Of a stretch of DNA of 64,000 nucleotides, positions 1 to 10,418 are shown in pieces. The DNA is taken from positions 221,492,292-221,556,291 of the forward strand of contig NC_133534.1 in the NCBI RefSeq assembly GCF_048544455.1. Reading direction: 5' to 3'. The position numbers and the translations under genes were made by a program. This DNA is from Silene latifolia (taxonomy: Eukaryota; Streptophyta; Magnoliopsida; Caryophyllales; Caryophyllaceae). Under the pieces are notes generated by a model. That model searched no databases and was not told the DNA's origin. It was given only the letters and a program-made list of their open reading frames with translations. Positions within the stretch are counted from its first letter, which is position 1, and the number at the start of each line of letters is the position of its first letter.

Positions 1-927
1 CAGTCCTTTAGAGAGAGTTGTCCTTCAGCCTTTCCTTTAGTGAGAGATAGCCTTCAGAGTTAGCCTTCGGAAGTGTTAAGAAATTTCTTCAGAATCCCTG
101 TGACCCCTAGATTCTTAGATCCCAAAATGGCGTCCTTAAGTTCATAAACCTTTAAGCTCCCACGCCAATGACCTTAGGTTCATAAACCCATAAATCCTTT
201 TGGAGTTCTCATACCTCAGAAAGCTTAAGCACACGCGTTTAAAACAAGAATTAGTAACCCAGTAGTTCCTAAACTTAACCTTAGGATCCCAATTCCTTTA
301 GGTTCACAAGCCTTTAAATTCCCATACCAGCCGCCCTTTTAGGTTCATATACCCAGGTTCGCACACCTAGCTTCTATTAAGTTCCCAAACTCCCTAGAGT
401 TCCTATACTTATACCCTTTAGGATCACATTCCTTTAGGATCACCTTTTCCCTTTAGGATCATAATCCTTTAGGATCACGTTTTCTTAGAGTTCCTACACT
501 CAATCCTTCGGTTACCCCCTTAGTTTGAACTTATATTTGGCCTCCTTCCCGCCGATGCTTTCCTTTAGGGCCCCACACCCTAGCACAATCCTTTACATAT
601 CTTTTAGGTCTTACCCTTAGCTCCTACGCTTACCCTTAGCTCCTACGCTTAACCTTAGCTCCTATGCACCTCCAGAAGCATCTCGAGAAAGAAGTCTCAG
701 GTATGGTCTCTTCTTATGGCTGGCGAGCTTCCTTACGTAGTCTAATGGACTTTAAACGACCCTCCCCGATAGTCGACCGACTCTAAAATGTTCCCGACGA
801 CAGGTCCTTGGTTCAGACCCCTTGCACCGCCTCGCGTCGCCATAGTCGTCAGGTTGTAATCTTCGATTGACCTGATGGCTATACTTTGACTTTCGCCTTG
901 TCCAAGCCTCAGTCAAAGTGGAGGCTC
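1..927 (+). repeat. 3' untranslated tail of the left Tat element, with degenerate short repeats
   Basis: The first 660 bases are built from variants of a short unit such as CCTTTAGGTTCATAAACC and TTAGGATCACATTCCTTT, repeated imperfectly about every 20-40 bases. Tat/Ogre elements often have diverged tandem repeats in the 3' untranslated region, so this fits. The last stretch (about 690-927) is unique sequence that leads into the polypurine tract. I see no convincing coding frame. Confidence 0.6.
915..927 (+). other. Polypurine tract of the left Tat element
   Basis: The sequence AAAGTGGAGGCTC directly precedes the TGTAGATACC start of the LTR. This matches the plus-strand priming site typical of Tat elements and marks the LTR as the 3' LTR of whatever lies to its left. 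Confidence 0.6.
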
Positions 928-1509
928 TGTAGATACCTCGTTTCTGCACCTCCCGCAAACCACCCGGTGATAATTGGGCCGCATGTTTGGTACGCGGAAC
1001 GATTTGTGACAGTTCATAAGTTTATCGTCAAGTGATCGCTCAAATACTTGTGTCTACCTCATGGTCGTCATTTAGGTGTCATTACGGTCGTTTTGGCAGT
1101 AATTAGAGTACATTTGGAGTCCGGGTCAAAAACCGTCTTCATTTCCTAAAACCGTCAAATCCCGAGTCAAAGCGATGTGCTTGTCTACCTAAGGTTAGGA
1201 TGTCATAAAATGTTGAGATTATGTCTCATTTTGAGTCTCATGTCACTTCATTAGGCTAAACTAAAAGTTTACATTACAAAATGTGCATTTCATTTAGCTA
1301 AAATGATAACCCGACCTTTTGGGCCCGTTTTACGAGGTGATAACGACTTTTTTGGGACAGGCCTATTTCACAGAAAGTTCTGGATCTCTTTCTTAGCTTT
1401 CCAATGCCACCGAAATCACCTTAATCCGAGTCTTTTAGAGAAAGTTATGCCTAAAATACGACAGGCTGTCAAACGCGCTTTCTTACGCAGGAGGAACCCG
1501 CTGAGGAAA

Positions 1510-1559
1510 GGACGCAGCAAGTGTTGCGCCTTTTCCAAGGGACGCAGCTCTGCTGCGCC
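1510..1559. repeat. GCAGCA/TGCTGC dyad, cluster 1
   Basis: Two imperfect palindromes of about 20 bp (forms of GGACGCAGCANNTGCTGCGCC) lie 30 bp apart with a 9-bp spacer. The arms GGACGCAGC and GCTGCGCC are kept and the middle varies. Each could form a stem in RNA. Confidence 0.7.
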
Positions 1560-1658
1560 TTTTCCTCAAGGTTTTCTTTTTGTCCAAGTTTCCGCGTTTA
1601 ACCTAAGTCGGTTATTTCCGGATCTTTCTCTCCTTTCCTAAATCAATTCCGTGATTAG

Positions 1659-1667
1659 TATAAATAG
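1659..1667 (+). promoter_or_regulatory. TATA box in Tat LTR
   Basis: TATAAATAG is followed about 30 bp downstream by a C/T-rich start-like region. It sits about 730 bp into the LTR, a plausible U3/R position. No expression evidence is available here. Confidence 0.5.
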
Positions 1668-2121
1668 AAGCCTTCGCTCCTCATATTTCTCACGCGAGTG
1701 TCCGCCCTTCTCTTCTCCCTTTGCATTCTAGACCTTTGTTTTTACTTTTTGGCGTCTACGTGCTTGAACATTCGACCACGTAAGCTCGGATCCTTCTGAG
1801 TACCAGCCTCGTTTGCATGACCGACCAATTTGACCAACTTCACATCAATCAACTTAATTAATCTAATCGTTTTCCTCTTACGAGGGCACTTTCATATTTG
1901 CATTATAGTTCGAGTCGAGCATCGCTAATCGATAACTTAGTTCATCTCGTTCCGTCAAACATGTAAGTCTGAGGGTGTAAATCTCTCTTTTATTTCTTGT
2001 TATTTACCTTTTGTATCATCATAATGTAAGGTTCATGCCGAAAATACCAATTAAAACCGATTTCTAAAACCTTGTTTAAAACCTCTTTTTACGGATTTCC
2101 AGAAGACAAACAGTTGAGAAA

Positions 2122-2199
2122 GGACGCAGCAACTGCTGCGCCTCTTCGAAGGAGCGCAGTTCCTGCTGCGCCTCTCCGTGAGGCTGTCGCAGTTCCTGC
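2122..2199. repeat. GCAGCA/TGCTGC dyad, cluster 2
   Basis: One good copy at 2122-2142, a second at 2151-2172 and a half-copy at about 2183-2199 share the same arms as the cluster near 1.5 kb. Spacers are 8-10 bp and unrelated in sequence. Confidence 0.7.
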
Positions 2200-2732
2200 T
2201 TCCTTTCTTCTTCCTTCGTCCTCTGTTAGTTCGTTCTTTTAATTTGTTTCGTTTGTTCCTGTTAATTCTTCGATATAATCATCACTAATTTCACATGTAT
2301 ATTATTTATCATTCGTTAGCACATAATTTGTCACTTAAATCCGACTTAAATCCCTTATAATCCAATATTTGCGGGTTTTCGTCATTAAATTCAATCCGGG
2401 TTATAGAAATTCGATTTGTTCATATCGGGTTTCTGGAATTCGACCTTTGATATATTTTCATCTGTCTTTTGTCATATTCGTCATTAATTTGTCATTAATT
2501 CATTATGTTTAATTTATTTCATTCACCCATGTCACTAATTAATCATTCGTTCATGTATATAATTCGTATTAATCCGTCTCATCCATGTTTTATTGCTTTT
2601 ATGACTCGTTCATATGTAATTAATGCATTAAATCACTTCCATCCGAGTAAATATATTAATCAATCCTTAAATTAACAAATTAATATTAACGATTTGCGAT
2701 TCGAGCTTCTGCCCAGAACTCACCCTTGGAGC

Positions 2733-2780
2733 AGACGCAAAGAATCGTTGCGCCTCTTTCAAAGGGCGCAATCTCGCGCT
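2733..2780. repeat. GCAGCA/TGCTGC dyad, cluster 3 (degenerate)
   Basis: A weaker version with the arms GACGCAA and TTGCGCC, followed by a partial copy ending near GCGCTTTG. It is the most diverged of the three clusters in this LTR. Confidence 0.45.
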
Positions 2781-3422
2781 TTGTTCAGGTTGAGTTCTGT
2801 CTCTCAACTCCGTTGTTGCTTGACCTAGTTTAATTAGCTTACGTATAATTAACTATTATCCGTATTATTCGCCTACTGATTTGTTCGTTAATTCACTCCT
2901 TTATTCTTTTTCTCAAATTATCCGTTTTAAAGGTATTTTCGACATAAATAGCCAAACCCGATGTAATTTTCATTATTGTAATTTTATTTTATTTTATTTA
3001 TCATATTTCTTGTATCATTTGTATGTTTTCACATGTAATTAACCCTAAATCCTACTTCGACATTAATTGTATGTTAAATTACGTGTTAACCGACTTAGCT
3101 AATTCTCACATGCTAGGATTAAAACTTGGATGTTGCATTGCATGCATATAATCGACGATATATCAAGTATAAATGATGTTCCTAATCATTAGTAGAGGCC
3201 GCTATCAAGGCGGGCGGGATTAGGTGTTCAATCAAAAGAGCTTCCTAATACGTACCCTCACCCCTTACTCCAGATCTCTGTGAACATCCGTGTTCATTGG
3301 CATCTACGAGAGTCATTCTAGACATAGAATGCTAAGGGTAACGATTGCTTGGTGTTCATGTCTCTACTTTGTGTCTTGACATGGCACGAGGTATTCGAAC
3401 GGTTCCAATTTCCCATAAAAAT

Positions 3423-3432
3423 TGGTGGCGAC
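3423..3432 (+). other. Primer-binding-site motif after Tat LTR
   Basis: TGGTGGCGAC begins a few bases after the LTR end, the layout seen for Tat/Ogre elements, which use TGGCGAC-type primer sites. The following leader (to about 3498) also looks Tat-like. Confidence 0.5.
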
Positions 3433-3939
3433 TTCAAGAAAAATGCAAACGCTTGTTCTCTTCCTCCCAAGCGTCCCCGTGGGCCCCCGCTGTCCACACT
3501 ACCTCATGGTTGTCTTGTTGTGAGTTGAAGGGGCGGAGTGAGACCCGCTAATTGTCTCATATCGGTTATATTAGTAGGATAATTTAAATAAAGGTCTAGT
3601 TTTAATCACCTCATTACTCGGGACGAGTAAAGGTTCGGTTTGGGGATATTTGATGTGATCATTATTTGAGCATATTTAGTCCCCTAATTGAGCCTATTTT
3701 GCATACTATTATAACATTCTATGGCCATTCTATCCGTCAAAACCTTCCTATTTGCTTTTTTATCGCATTTCATATGTTTTGTAGGAAAGAAGATAATAAG
3801 GCGGAAATTCCCGTCTTTCGTGCGTATTTGGAAGCTATTTGACGATATTTGATGGACTAGTATGAAGAGGAAGCGATAACTAAAGACCAATCCCACAAGA
3901 ATAAAAAGGAGGTGAAGAAATAGGATTTTGTCATAGAAG

Positions 3940-4110
3940 ACGAGCGGCTTACCCATAAGACGCCCGTCCTGCGGTGACAACCCGTGCGTCCCAGCAATAA
4001 AGACGCCCGGATTCCTCCAAAGAATCCGAGCGGATTCCCACGAAAACGCCCGTGCACCACCTCAACAATCCGCCCGTCTTCCTCCTTGGACGCCCGGATT
4101 CCCTCACAAC
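3940..4110. repeat. AATCCGNNCGGATT dyad cluster in Athila C LTR
   Basis: One full dyad (AATCCGAGCGGATT near 4024) stands with several half or mixed sites such as GACGCCCGGATT and GACGCCCGTC, at roughly 20-bp steps. The same words recur in Athila A. Confidence 0.7.
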
Positions 4111-4154
4111 AAATTTCGTTTCTTCTTTCTCCATGAAAGATGCCCATCCTTCCA

Positions 4155-4159
4155 AAAAG
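4155..4159. other. Target-site duplication AAAAG (left)
   Basis: AAAAG lies immediately left of the Athila A LTR and is matched by AAAAG at 15111-15115 on the other side. Confidence 0.85.
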
Positions 4160-5916
4160 TGATCGAGGCCATTTCGTGTTCACAATTAAGCATATGTGGT
4201 CGTTGGTCAATGGTCGATACAAAACACAATTTATACTCCACAAACAACTCTACAATTAGTAAAGAGGCAAGTAAAGGTCGGATCCCAAGGGACGGGTATT
4301 GAAATGAGAATTCTATTGTAACTAGTAGTGTCTAAGGGGTGTCACAAATTGGGTTGATGTAGAAGGTTACTAAACTAAAATAACAATGAAAATAAACAAG
4401 CAAGATGAATAAAATAAGGGGTGTAAACAATTGATTAAAGGCACTAGGGTGTCATGGGTTCATAGGGGAATCATGGGATATGATCATACAAACATGTTCT
4501 CAAATTATAAGCAAGCAATTATTGTTGTGATGGATTGAGTTGGGTTATATCTTACAATCCTAGGAAAGTTTGGGTCCCGGAGCCGAATCGATTAGATTGT
4601 ACAACACCTACAAGTCGACTTAATCTTTCCTACTCAACACATGCATGGTCTAACAAGACTCGAGTTGGGTTATGTCTTACAAGTCAAGTTGAAAGGATAG
4701 AAGATGATAGTAAATGCAAGGATTCATAGGCTTAGCATTTCATCAAATATAACATGTGCATGTATTAAGATCAAAACAAGCAAGCAAATAAGATATGAAA
4801 GCATATTAATTTAAGCATGAATCATTCCCCATGTTGGTTTCCCCTAATCACCCATTAAACCCTAGCTAAGAGACTACTCACTCATTATCATATTGATCAT
4901 GCTAGAAAGGTTGTCAATCATACTAACATAATGAAACATGATGAATAAATGAAAGTAATTAACAATAATTAAAAAGGGATTAAAAGATTATACCTACTAA
5001 TGATTCCAATAATAAAGCAAGAATAATAGAAGTACTTGAATCCTAGATTGAGAGGTTGTCAATCTCCCAATAATAACCCAAATAATCTTCAATTACCCAA
5101 AATAAAGGAAGAACAAGAGAGAGATTAAAGAACTAAAACTTGGATTAAAACTTGATTAATACTTGATTACAATATTGAAGAGAGATTTGATTGATATTAA
5201 CTACACTAATTATTGATAAGAAGAACATGCTCCTCTAATTAGCCTAATGGGGTATTTATAGTGAAAATTAGGGAGGATGCATTAGGGTTAACTAAGGGCT
5301 AAACTAGTAATTACACTTTTTAAGTTGAGCAAGGAGAATCCGGTATTTTCTGAGAGAAGGGCTTCTCTTTTCGTAGCTTGAAGAATGAAAAACGTGCTGT
5401 ACTGAAATCCGTGCGGATTGGAGTCGGGACGGCCGGATCTGGTGAGGAATCCGAGCGGATTCTAGAGAGGGACGCTCGGATTGTCTTTGGGGAATCCGAG
5501 CGGATTCAGGTGGGACGCTCGGATTGGGGCTGGACGGACGGGCGGATTTGGTACAATCCGTTCGGATTGTTGGTCAGCTTCAATTCTTCTTCTTTTCTTC
5601 CCTTTTCTTCATAAATTCCTTGGGGATTTCCTCGGGGACTCAAGGATCCTTTTCTCAACATTGCTCTTCTACTATGATATGTACAAAGGCCTTCTAGTGT
5701 TGTCTCTCCTTGATGCTTGGTCATTGAATACAATCAATTTAGCCTCGTTTTGCCATGAAAATGCAAGATTCTTACTCCTTTCCTACCAAGGGATCAAAAT
5801 CTCAAAGAATATGCAAAACAAAGAACTAAAGATAAGAAATGACCCAAATAGGCACTAAAAAGCATGGAAACAATGGTAATTCGGGGGCTAAATATGCGCC
5901 AATTATGGTCACATCA
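4160..5916 (-). repeat. Athila A 3' LTR
   Basis: TGATCG...ACATCA ends on the plus strand. A TATA box (TATAAATA on minus) sits at 5253-5260 and a dyad cluster at 5404-5570. Nearly identical to 13353-15110. Confidence 0.9.
5404..5570. repeat. AATCCGNNCGGATT dyad cluster, Athila A 3' LTR
   Basis: Eight sites with the right arm CGGATT (one CGGATC), in full dyads (centres TG, AG, AG, TT) alternating with GACGCTCGGATT or GACGGGCGGATT forms. Counting from one CGGATT end to the next I get about 20, 22, 21, 24, 19, 23 and 20 bp. Spacer sequences are unrelated. Confidence 0.8.
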
Positions 5917-5935
5917 AATATCCCCAAACCGAACC
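5917..5935 (-). other. Polypurine tract, Athila A
   Basis: On the minus strand GGTTCGGTTTGGGGATATT immediately precedes the 3' LTR. The same tract precedes the Athila C LTR at 3632-3650. Confidence 0.75.
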
Positions 5936-7772
5936 TTTGCTCGTCCCGAGTAAAGAGGTGACAAAGACTAGGACCAATACTAACCTAACCTAATAATAAT
6001 AGCCGATATGAGACAATTAGCGGGTCTCACTCCGCCCCTTCAACTCACAAAAAGACAACCATGAGGTAGGATGTCTTCTTGCAAGGCAAGGTGGGTCTTG
6101 CCAAAATGGCGACACATCCAAACATTAAGCACACAAATTCACATAATGGATGCATCTACAAAAAGAATAGCCACTTTCCTCATCTAAGTGGCGGAAATTA
6201 TCTACAAGGGAAGCAATTCAAGGGTCCTCAATCGTTAGATGCTTTTGTCAAGAGTAGACTCCCTATGGTGTTAGAAACACTGAAGGATCGCGGAATTCCC
6301 CCTCTTGCCTAGACAAGAAGAAGGGTCGTCCCCTCTCTACCATGCACAAAAATGGATATGATGGATAAGGGGATCAATAGATATTTTGAGTTTCACTTTG
6401 GGAGTTTGCTTTTGTTTTTGTTTTCCCCCCAATTTCTTGTGGCATATAACATTTGAGAACACTTTCTTTTTGCTATTTCTTTTTGATTTTTGGCATTTCA
6501 ATACTTGACAACTTTTTTGCATTTCTTTTTGAACATTTTCAAAGTCACCCCAATTAGTAACGAGGGTGCCTTGTTTTTGAAGCTTAGGAGTTCTATTTTT
6601 GCTCCTCTTTTCATTTGATGCATTTTTGCAAACTTTCTTTCACTTTTCATTTCTTTGAACTCAAATTGATTTCTTTTTGTGCCATTCCCTTTGATGACAA
6701 AAATGTATGGTAGAACATGGATGAATGATGGAAGTATGCATGGTTTCAAGGGTCACCTTAGAATAAACGGTAGCCAAGGAGTTATCACACCACAAGGTAC
6801 TCTTGACTAGGCCTTAAACCATGGGTCAAAGGATACTAGCATGACACATCCTAGGGTGTTTTACAAGCATTCTAACAAGCAAAGTCTTGAGAAGAAAAAG
6901 CATCTACTAGGGCCTATATACACTAGTCAAGCTTCCCAAGTAGACGGTTTCGCAAAATTTTTCTAACATGCAAACTACATGCCATGATGCAACTAGCATA
7001 TACACATCCTAATGCAAATGATTCTACCAACTAATATGGCATATAAACTAAATGCAAGTCCTAAGTTCACATTGTTTTACCGCATCAATCAAAATAAAGC
7101 CACATAGTCATTAACATAAAGAGGAAAAAGGAGATTGGAAAGATCATACCATGCGGTCTTCAATATCCTCATGTCTCGGATGTGGCGTAGTCAATCAAAG
7201 TGAACAAGGATGAAACAAACACAATATATACAAGACAATATATACAAAGGAAATGAACTTGTTTTTGGTTTTTCAATTTTTTCAATTTTTTTGTTTTTTG
7301 AAATTTTTCAATTTTTATGGGTTTTTGAATAAAAGTTAAGTGTTAGAATTCCCATCCCCACACTAATATGGGCATTGTCCTCAATGGCCAAAATGATGGA
7401 AATTATGCAAAGATGATGCATGATTTCTATACTAAATGCAATTCTACACTAAGTTATACTACATGATGCATGGTTTTTGTTATGACGGAGAGGATAATTT
7501 AGATTACCTCCCGTTGTGTATGCATTAACTTCCCCAAACCAAATAAGACACTATTGCTAATGTCAAGGATGGGTATAGTTCATGCACACACTATGCTATG
7601 CATGAAACTAGATTGTCATTTTGGATTTTCAAAAATGGGAACAATAAAGAACACCTCAATGGTACCGAGGTGTGAGTCCTTTGATGTTGCTAGGACTAAA
7701 CCAACAATGATCAAAATGAAATAAAATACAAAGAGATATAGACAAACCATGGGAGTGTAGGAGTCTCCAAGG
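5936..7772 (-). other. Athila A 3' untranslated region
   Basis: About 1.8 kb between the 534-codon frame and the polypurine tract with no credible coding frame. It is rich in T-runs (plus strand 6360-6700 and 7258-7330). A second polypurine-like word (minus strand TTTGGTTTGGGGAAGTT) occurs at about 7528-7544. Confidence 0.6.
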
Positions 7773-9377
7773 CTAGTCTTCCATCATGCTATCATCATCA
7801 TCACTTCCCTCATGAGAAGTGGTCACATTGCCACTTTCCTTGGCACTTTCTTCATCTCTTTCTCCATCATCTTGCTCATCATCTTCACCATCTCTTTCTT
7901 CATCTCCACTTCCTTCTTCCTCAATATTATCATCAATTTCTTCACCATTTCCAACAACCTCATTGTCTTCCACCACGTCCCTAGATGCACCCGGAAATAA
8001 GGCTTCTTTATCCGCCCAACTAGGCAAAGGACAAGATGGATCAAGGAGTCCTTGCCTAGCTAGATGTAGGAGGGGAGGATATTGAGCCAAATATGCATTC
8101 TTCCGATCTTCATAAGCTTGCTTGTGCATGGCTTGCATAAGAAGAGTGACATAGTCTTTCCCAATTTCAACTCCTTGCGGTTTGAACTCTTCATACACAA
8201 AGGGGTAAGGCGGTATAACAATGGAAGAGGAGGGAGTTTCATGATCACCCTTTTGTTGTTGAATGATGTACTCGGCTTCTTCGGATAGGGGAAGTAAATA
8301 GTTGGTCCGGTGGACACTTAGACGACAAATCTTCGCGGGTAAAGTGAATGATCGAGCCTCACTAGTAAGCCACCCATACTTGGTGTCAAGGGGATTGTGA
8401 GCAACCCACTTGAACTTGTTAATCATGATAGACATATCAATAAGATGGCCACCTTCCTTTGCCTTGTACTTGCTATCCTTATTGAAATTAGGATCAAAGT
8501 GCTTGGCTAGGACCGTGACTAGGCCGCCATTAACAATAACGGTTGTACCCTTCTTCCCACTATCAACATGGAGCCATCTATCAACCAATAGCCTCAAAGA
8601 ATTGTAAGGCTTGGTATGAATTCTTCCAATATTCAAAGCCGATTCAAGGAGAATAAAATCAAGTCTTGTGAAATGATTGGTGTCTTTCCTAGCAATTATG
8701 GTATTTCCCACAACTTTGTGCCATACTCTTATGCCCGGATGGTGGACCAAAAGAGCACGACAAGCATGAAAATCATCAAATTTCTTCCCGGAGATTGCCT
8801 CCCAAAGAGGCTCGGGGTCATACTTCCCATATTGCTTATAATATTTCTCTTCATCGCTAAGACTCAAAATTTCACCCAATTCCGGAAAGGTAATGCGTCT
8901 ACTAGTGTTAGCTAGACGAAAATCAAGATTTTCCCTATTCTCAACTTTTGTCACTTTTAAAGAACTTAAGAATTCTAAGACAAGGGAGGGGTATGTTACT
9001 TCCTTTGTTTCAAACAATTTCTTCAAACCCATGGCATTGAAAAAGGCTTTTGTTTTTTCAAGAACACCTAATTTCTCCAAAGCATCTTTACATATGAATT
9101 TGGTGGGTTGAATTGATTTCATAGCAAACTTGGCAAATGTCTTTCTATGGGTATCGGAAATAAAAGTTACCTCCGGATAATGCAAGAGTTGATCGATTAC
9201 CGGAGTAGAAGGTGATGCTCCCATAGAAGTTTGTTGTTGTTGTTGTTGCACTTCCAAGTTTGGTGTTGCTACCACCATTGCCAAAGCTTTCTTTGTTTGG
9301 AGAGCTTTTTGCCTTTGAGAGAGAGCCTTTGCCTTTGGTGCCTTTGTTGCCTTTGTTGCACCCTTTGTCCTTGCCAT
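7773..9377 (-). CDS. Athila ORF-1-type protein of unknown function (534 aa)
   Basis: One uninterrupted frame downstream of gag-protease, in the place where autonomous Athila elements carry their extra (sometimes called env-like) frame. The N-terminus (residues 1-40) is rich in Lys and Ala, then comes a short Gln run (about 45-50). A globular middle (about 65-400) has the feel of the plant 'ATHILA ORF-1 / putative plant transposon protein' family, with TYPSLVLEFLSSL- and HPGIRVWHKVV-like segments. The tail (about 460-534) is strongly acidic. I see no signal peptide or membrane helix, so I do not call it an envelope. Its function is not known to me. The start is the first ATG, followed by the basic N-terminus. 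That this frame stays open while gag-protease is broken is notable. Confidence 0.7.
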   Translation of the reverse strand: MARTKGATKATKAPKAKALSQRQKALQTKKALAMVVATPNLEVQQQQQQTSMGASPSTPVIDQLLHYPEVTFISDTHRKTFAKFAMKSIQPTKFICKDALEKLGVLEKTKAFFNAMGLKKLFETKEVTYPSLVLEFLSSLKVTKVENRENLDFRLANTSRRITFPELGEILSLSDEEKYYKQYGKYDPEPLWEAISGKKFDDFHACRALLVHHPGIRVWHKVVGNTIIARKDTNHFTRLDFILLESALNIGRIHTKPYNSLRLLVDRWLHVDSGKKGTTVIVNGGLVTVLAKHFDPNFNKDSKYKAKEGGHLIDMSIMINKFKWVAHNPLDTKYGWLTSEARSFTLPAKICRLSVHRTNYLLPLSEEAEYIIQQQKGDHETPSSSIVIPPYPFVYEEFKPQGVEIGKDYVTLLMQAMHKQAYEDRKNAYLAQYPPLLHLARQGLLDPSCPLPSWADKEALFPGASRDVVEDNEVVGNGEEIDDNIEEEGSGDEERDGEDDEQDDGERDEESAKESGNVTTSHEGSDDDDSMMED

Positions 9378-9699
9378 TTGATGAACTAACCAAGAAAAGA
9401 ATCAAAAATCTTCAATTTGTAGAATGCCCAAATCGATTTGAAGGTGAAAGGCTTTGCCTTTATGAAATCAAAAATCGACTCAAAGGTTGAAGAATTTGTT
9501 CTTGGTTTTGATTTTTATTGAAGATGGAGTGATTGATTTGTTGTTTGAAGGATGGTTTGATTTGATTTTGGTGGATTTTGTTGAGGGTTTTTGTTTTTGT
9601 GATGGAGAGGATGAGGGTTTTGATGTTGTGGGTAGTGTTTGTGAATGAATGAATGAATGAATGAAGGTGGGGTGGGTTATAAAGAACTCGACAATTTCG

Positions 9700-10076
9700 A
9701 ACGGGGACAATCCGTGCGGATTGGGCGCAATCCGTGCGGATTCTGCTGCTTCAAAATTTTCAAAATCCCGCCTAGAGACGGGCGGATTCTGGGGAATCCG
9801 CTCGGATTCTTTTTGAGGGACGGGCGGATTTTGTGCAGGACGGACGGATTTCAGTCCAGAGATTTTTCTTTGTTTTCTTCAGCTGCAAGACGGGCGTCTT
9901 GTATAAAAGATGGACGGATTCTGTGAGACGGGCGTCTTTCCAGAAATCCGCTCGGATTTTTTAACAGTCAAGAATTCTTCAATTTCAGCTCAGCTCAGGA
10001 TGGGCGTCTTCTCAGCAGGACGCTCGGATTTGCTGCAGACGGGCGGATTCTCAAGAATCCGCTCGGATTCTTCTCT
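9700..10076. repeat. AATCCGNNCGGATT dyad array in Athila A internal spacer
   Basis: The densest cluster of this family: about 14 sites over 375 bp between the protease region and the 534-codon frame. Full dyads (centres TG, TG, CT, CT, CT) mix with GACGGGCGGATT, GACGGACGGATT, GACGCTCGGATT and GACGGGCGTCTT variants. Within runs the step from one right arm to the next is mostly 18-22 bp. It occupies the place where reverse transcriptase and integrase would lie in an autonomous element. Confidence 0.8.
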
Positions 10077-10418
10077 GTTGTACACGTGTTCAGCTCCACC
10101 CGTGCACAAACGCAATCCCTTATCATTCTTTCTTTCTTTCTTTCAAATCTTGTGTTCTTCATTGTGGGGGCACTACTAAGGCATGAATAGCCTAGGCAAT
10201 TGCCATCCCCACACTAAGGCAAAGCACTACACATCAATTGAAATCGTTAGTCCCTCCCTCACTTCTCTCTTTCATGACAATTATTTTGATCAAAGTAAAT
10301 AAAATCCAAAAATGACAAAAATGCAATACAAGAATTGAAATGTAAGTTAGGGAGTTAGAAATATTTACAAGTGGTGGTTTAGGGAGGACTCCACCAAACT
10401 CTCATTCTTGATGAGATG
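10077..10418 (-). other. Spacer between protease region and palindrome array
   Basis: About 340 bp with a CTTT microsatellite (near 10127-10143) and a CCCCACACTAAGGC word that also occurs in variant form (CCCCACACTAATA) in the 3' untranslated region. No coding frame that I would defend. Confidence 0.4.

Larger units (their letters stand above)
928..3415 (+). repeat. Tat LTR (about 2.5 kb)
   Basis: The LTR starts TGTAGATACC and ends near CCCA just before the primer-site motif, giving about 2488 bp, which fits long Tat-type LTRs. It holds a TATA box at 1659-1667 and three clusters of a GC-rich dyad (1510-1559, 2122-2199, about 2733-2780). It has a polypurine tract on its left and a primer-binding site on its right, so it may be shared between two internal regions. 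Confidence 0.65.
1..3498 (+). mobile_element. Tat (Retand/Ogre-like) LTR element, fragment
   Basis: This is the 3' tail of an internal region, one whole-looking LTR and the first bases after a primer-binding site. A purine-rich tract (about 915-927) abuts an LTR that opens TGTAGATACC, the start I know from Tat-lineage elements. The LTR is followed by a TGGTGGCGAC primer-site motif and a leader rich in words common in Ogre/Retand leaders. No coding domain lies in this part. The fragment runs off the left window edge and stops at about 3498, where Athila sequence begins. The family call rests on terminal motifs, not on protein. Confidence 0.7.
3651..4159 (+). repeat. Athila C LTR, left part
   Basis: Starts TGATGTGATC right after the polypurine tract. 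It contains a cluster (about 3940-4110) of AATCCGAGCGGATT-type dyads and of the half-forms GACGCCCGGATT and GACGCCCGT. It stops at AAAAG, the target duplicated by Athila A. Confidence 0.75.

Noticed and set aside
8893-9111. Small frames opposite the 534-codon frame as genes
   Set aside because: They are mirror readings of the coding strand with no start context or domain; the same applies to the plus-strand frames over the LINE and the Tekay genes.
7773-9377. Envelope gene of a retrovirus-like Athila
   Set aside because: No signal peptide, no membrane helix and a highly acidic tail. The position fits the frame sometimes called env-like, but the sequence gives no support for an envelope.
9640-9664. 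GAAT microsatellite as a regulatory element
   Set aside because: Five or so GAAT units next to the gene start of the 534-codon frame; nothing besides repetition supports a function.
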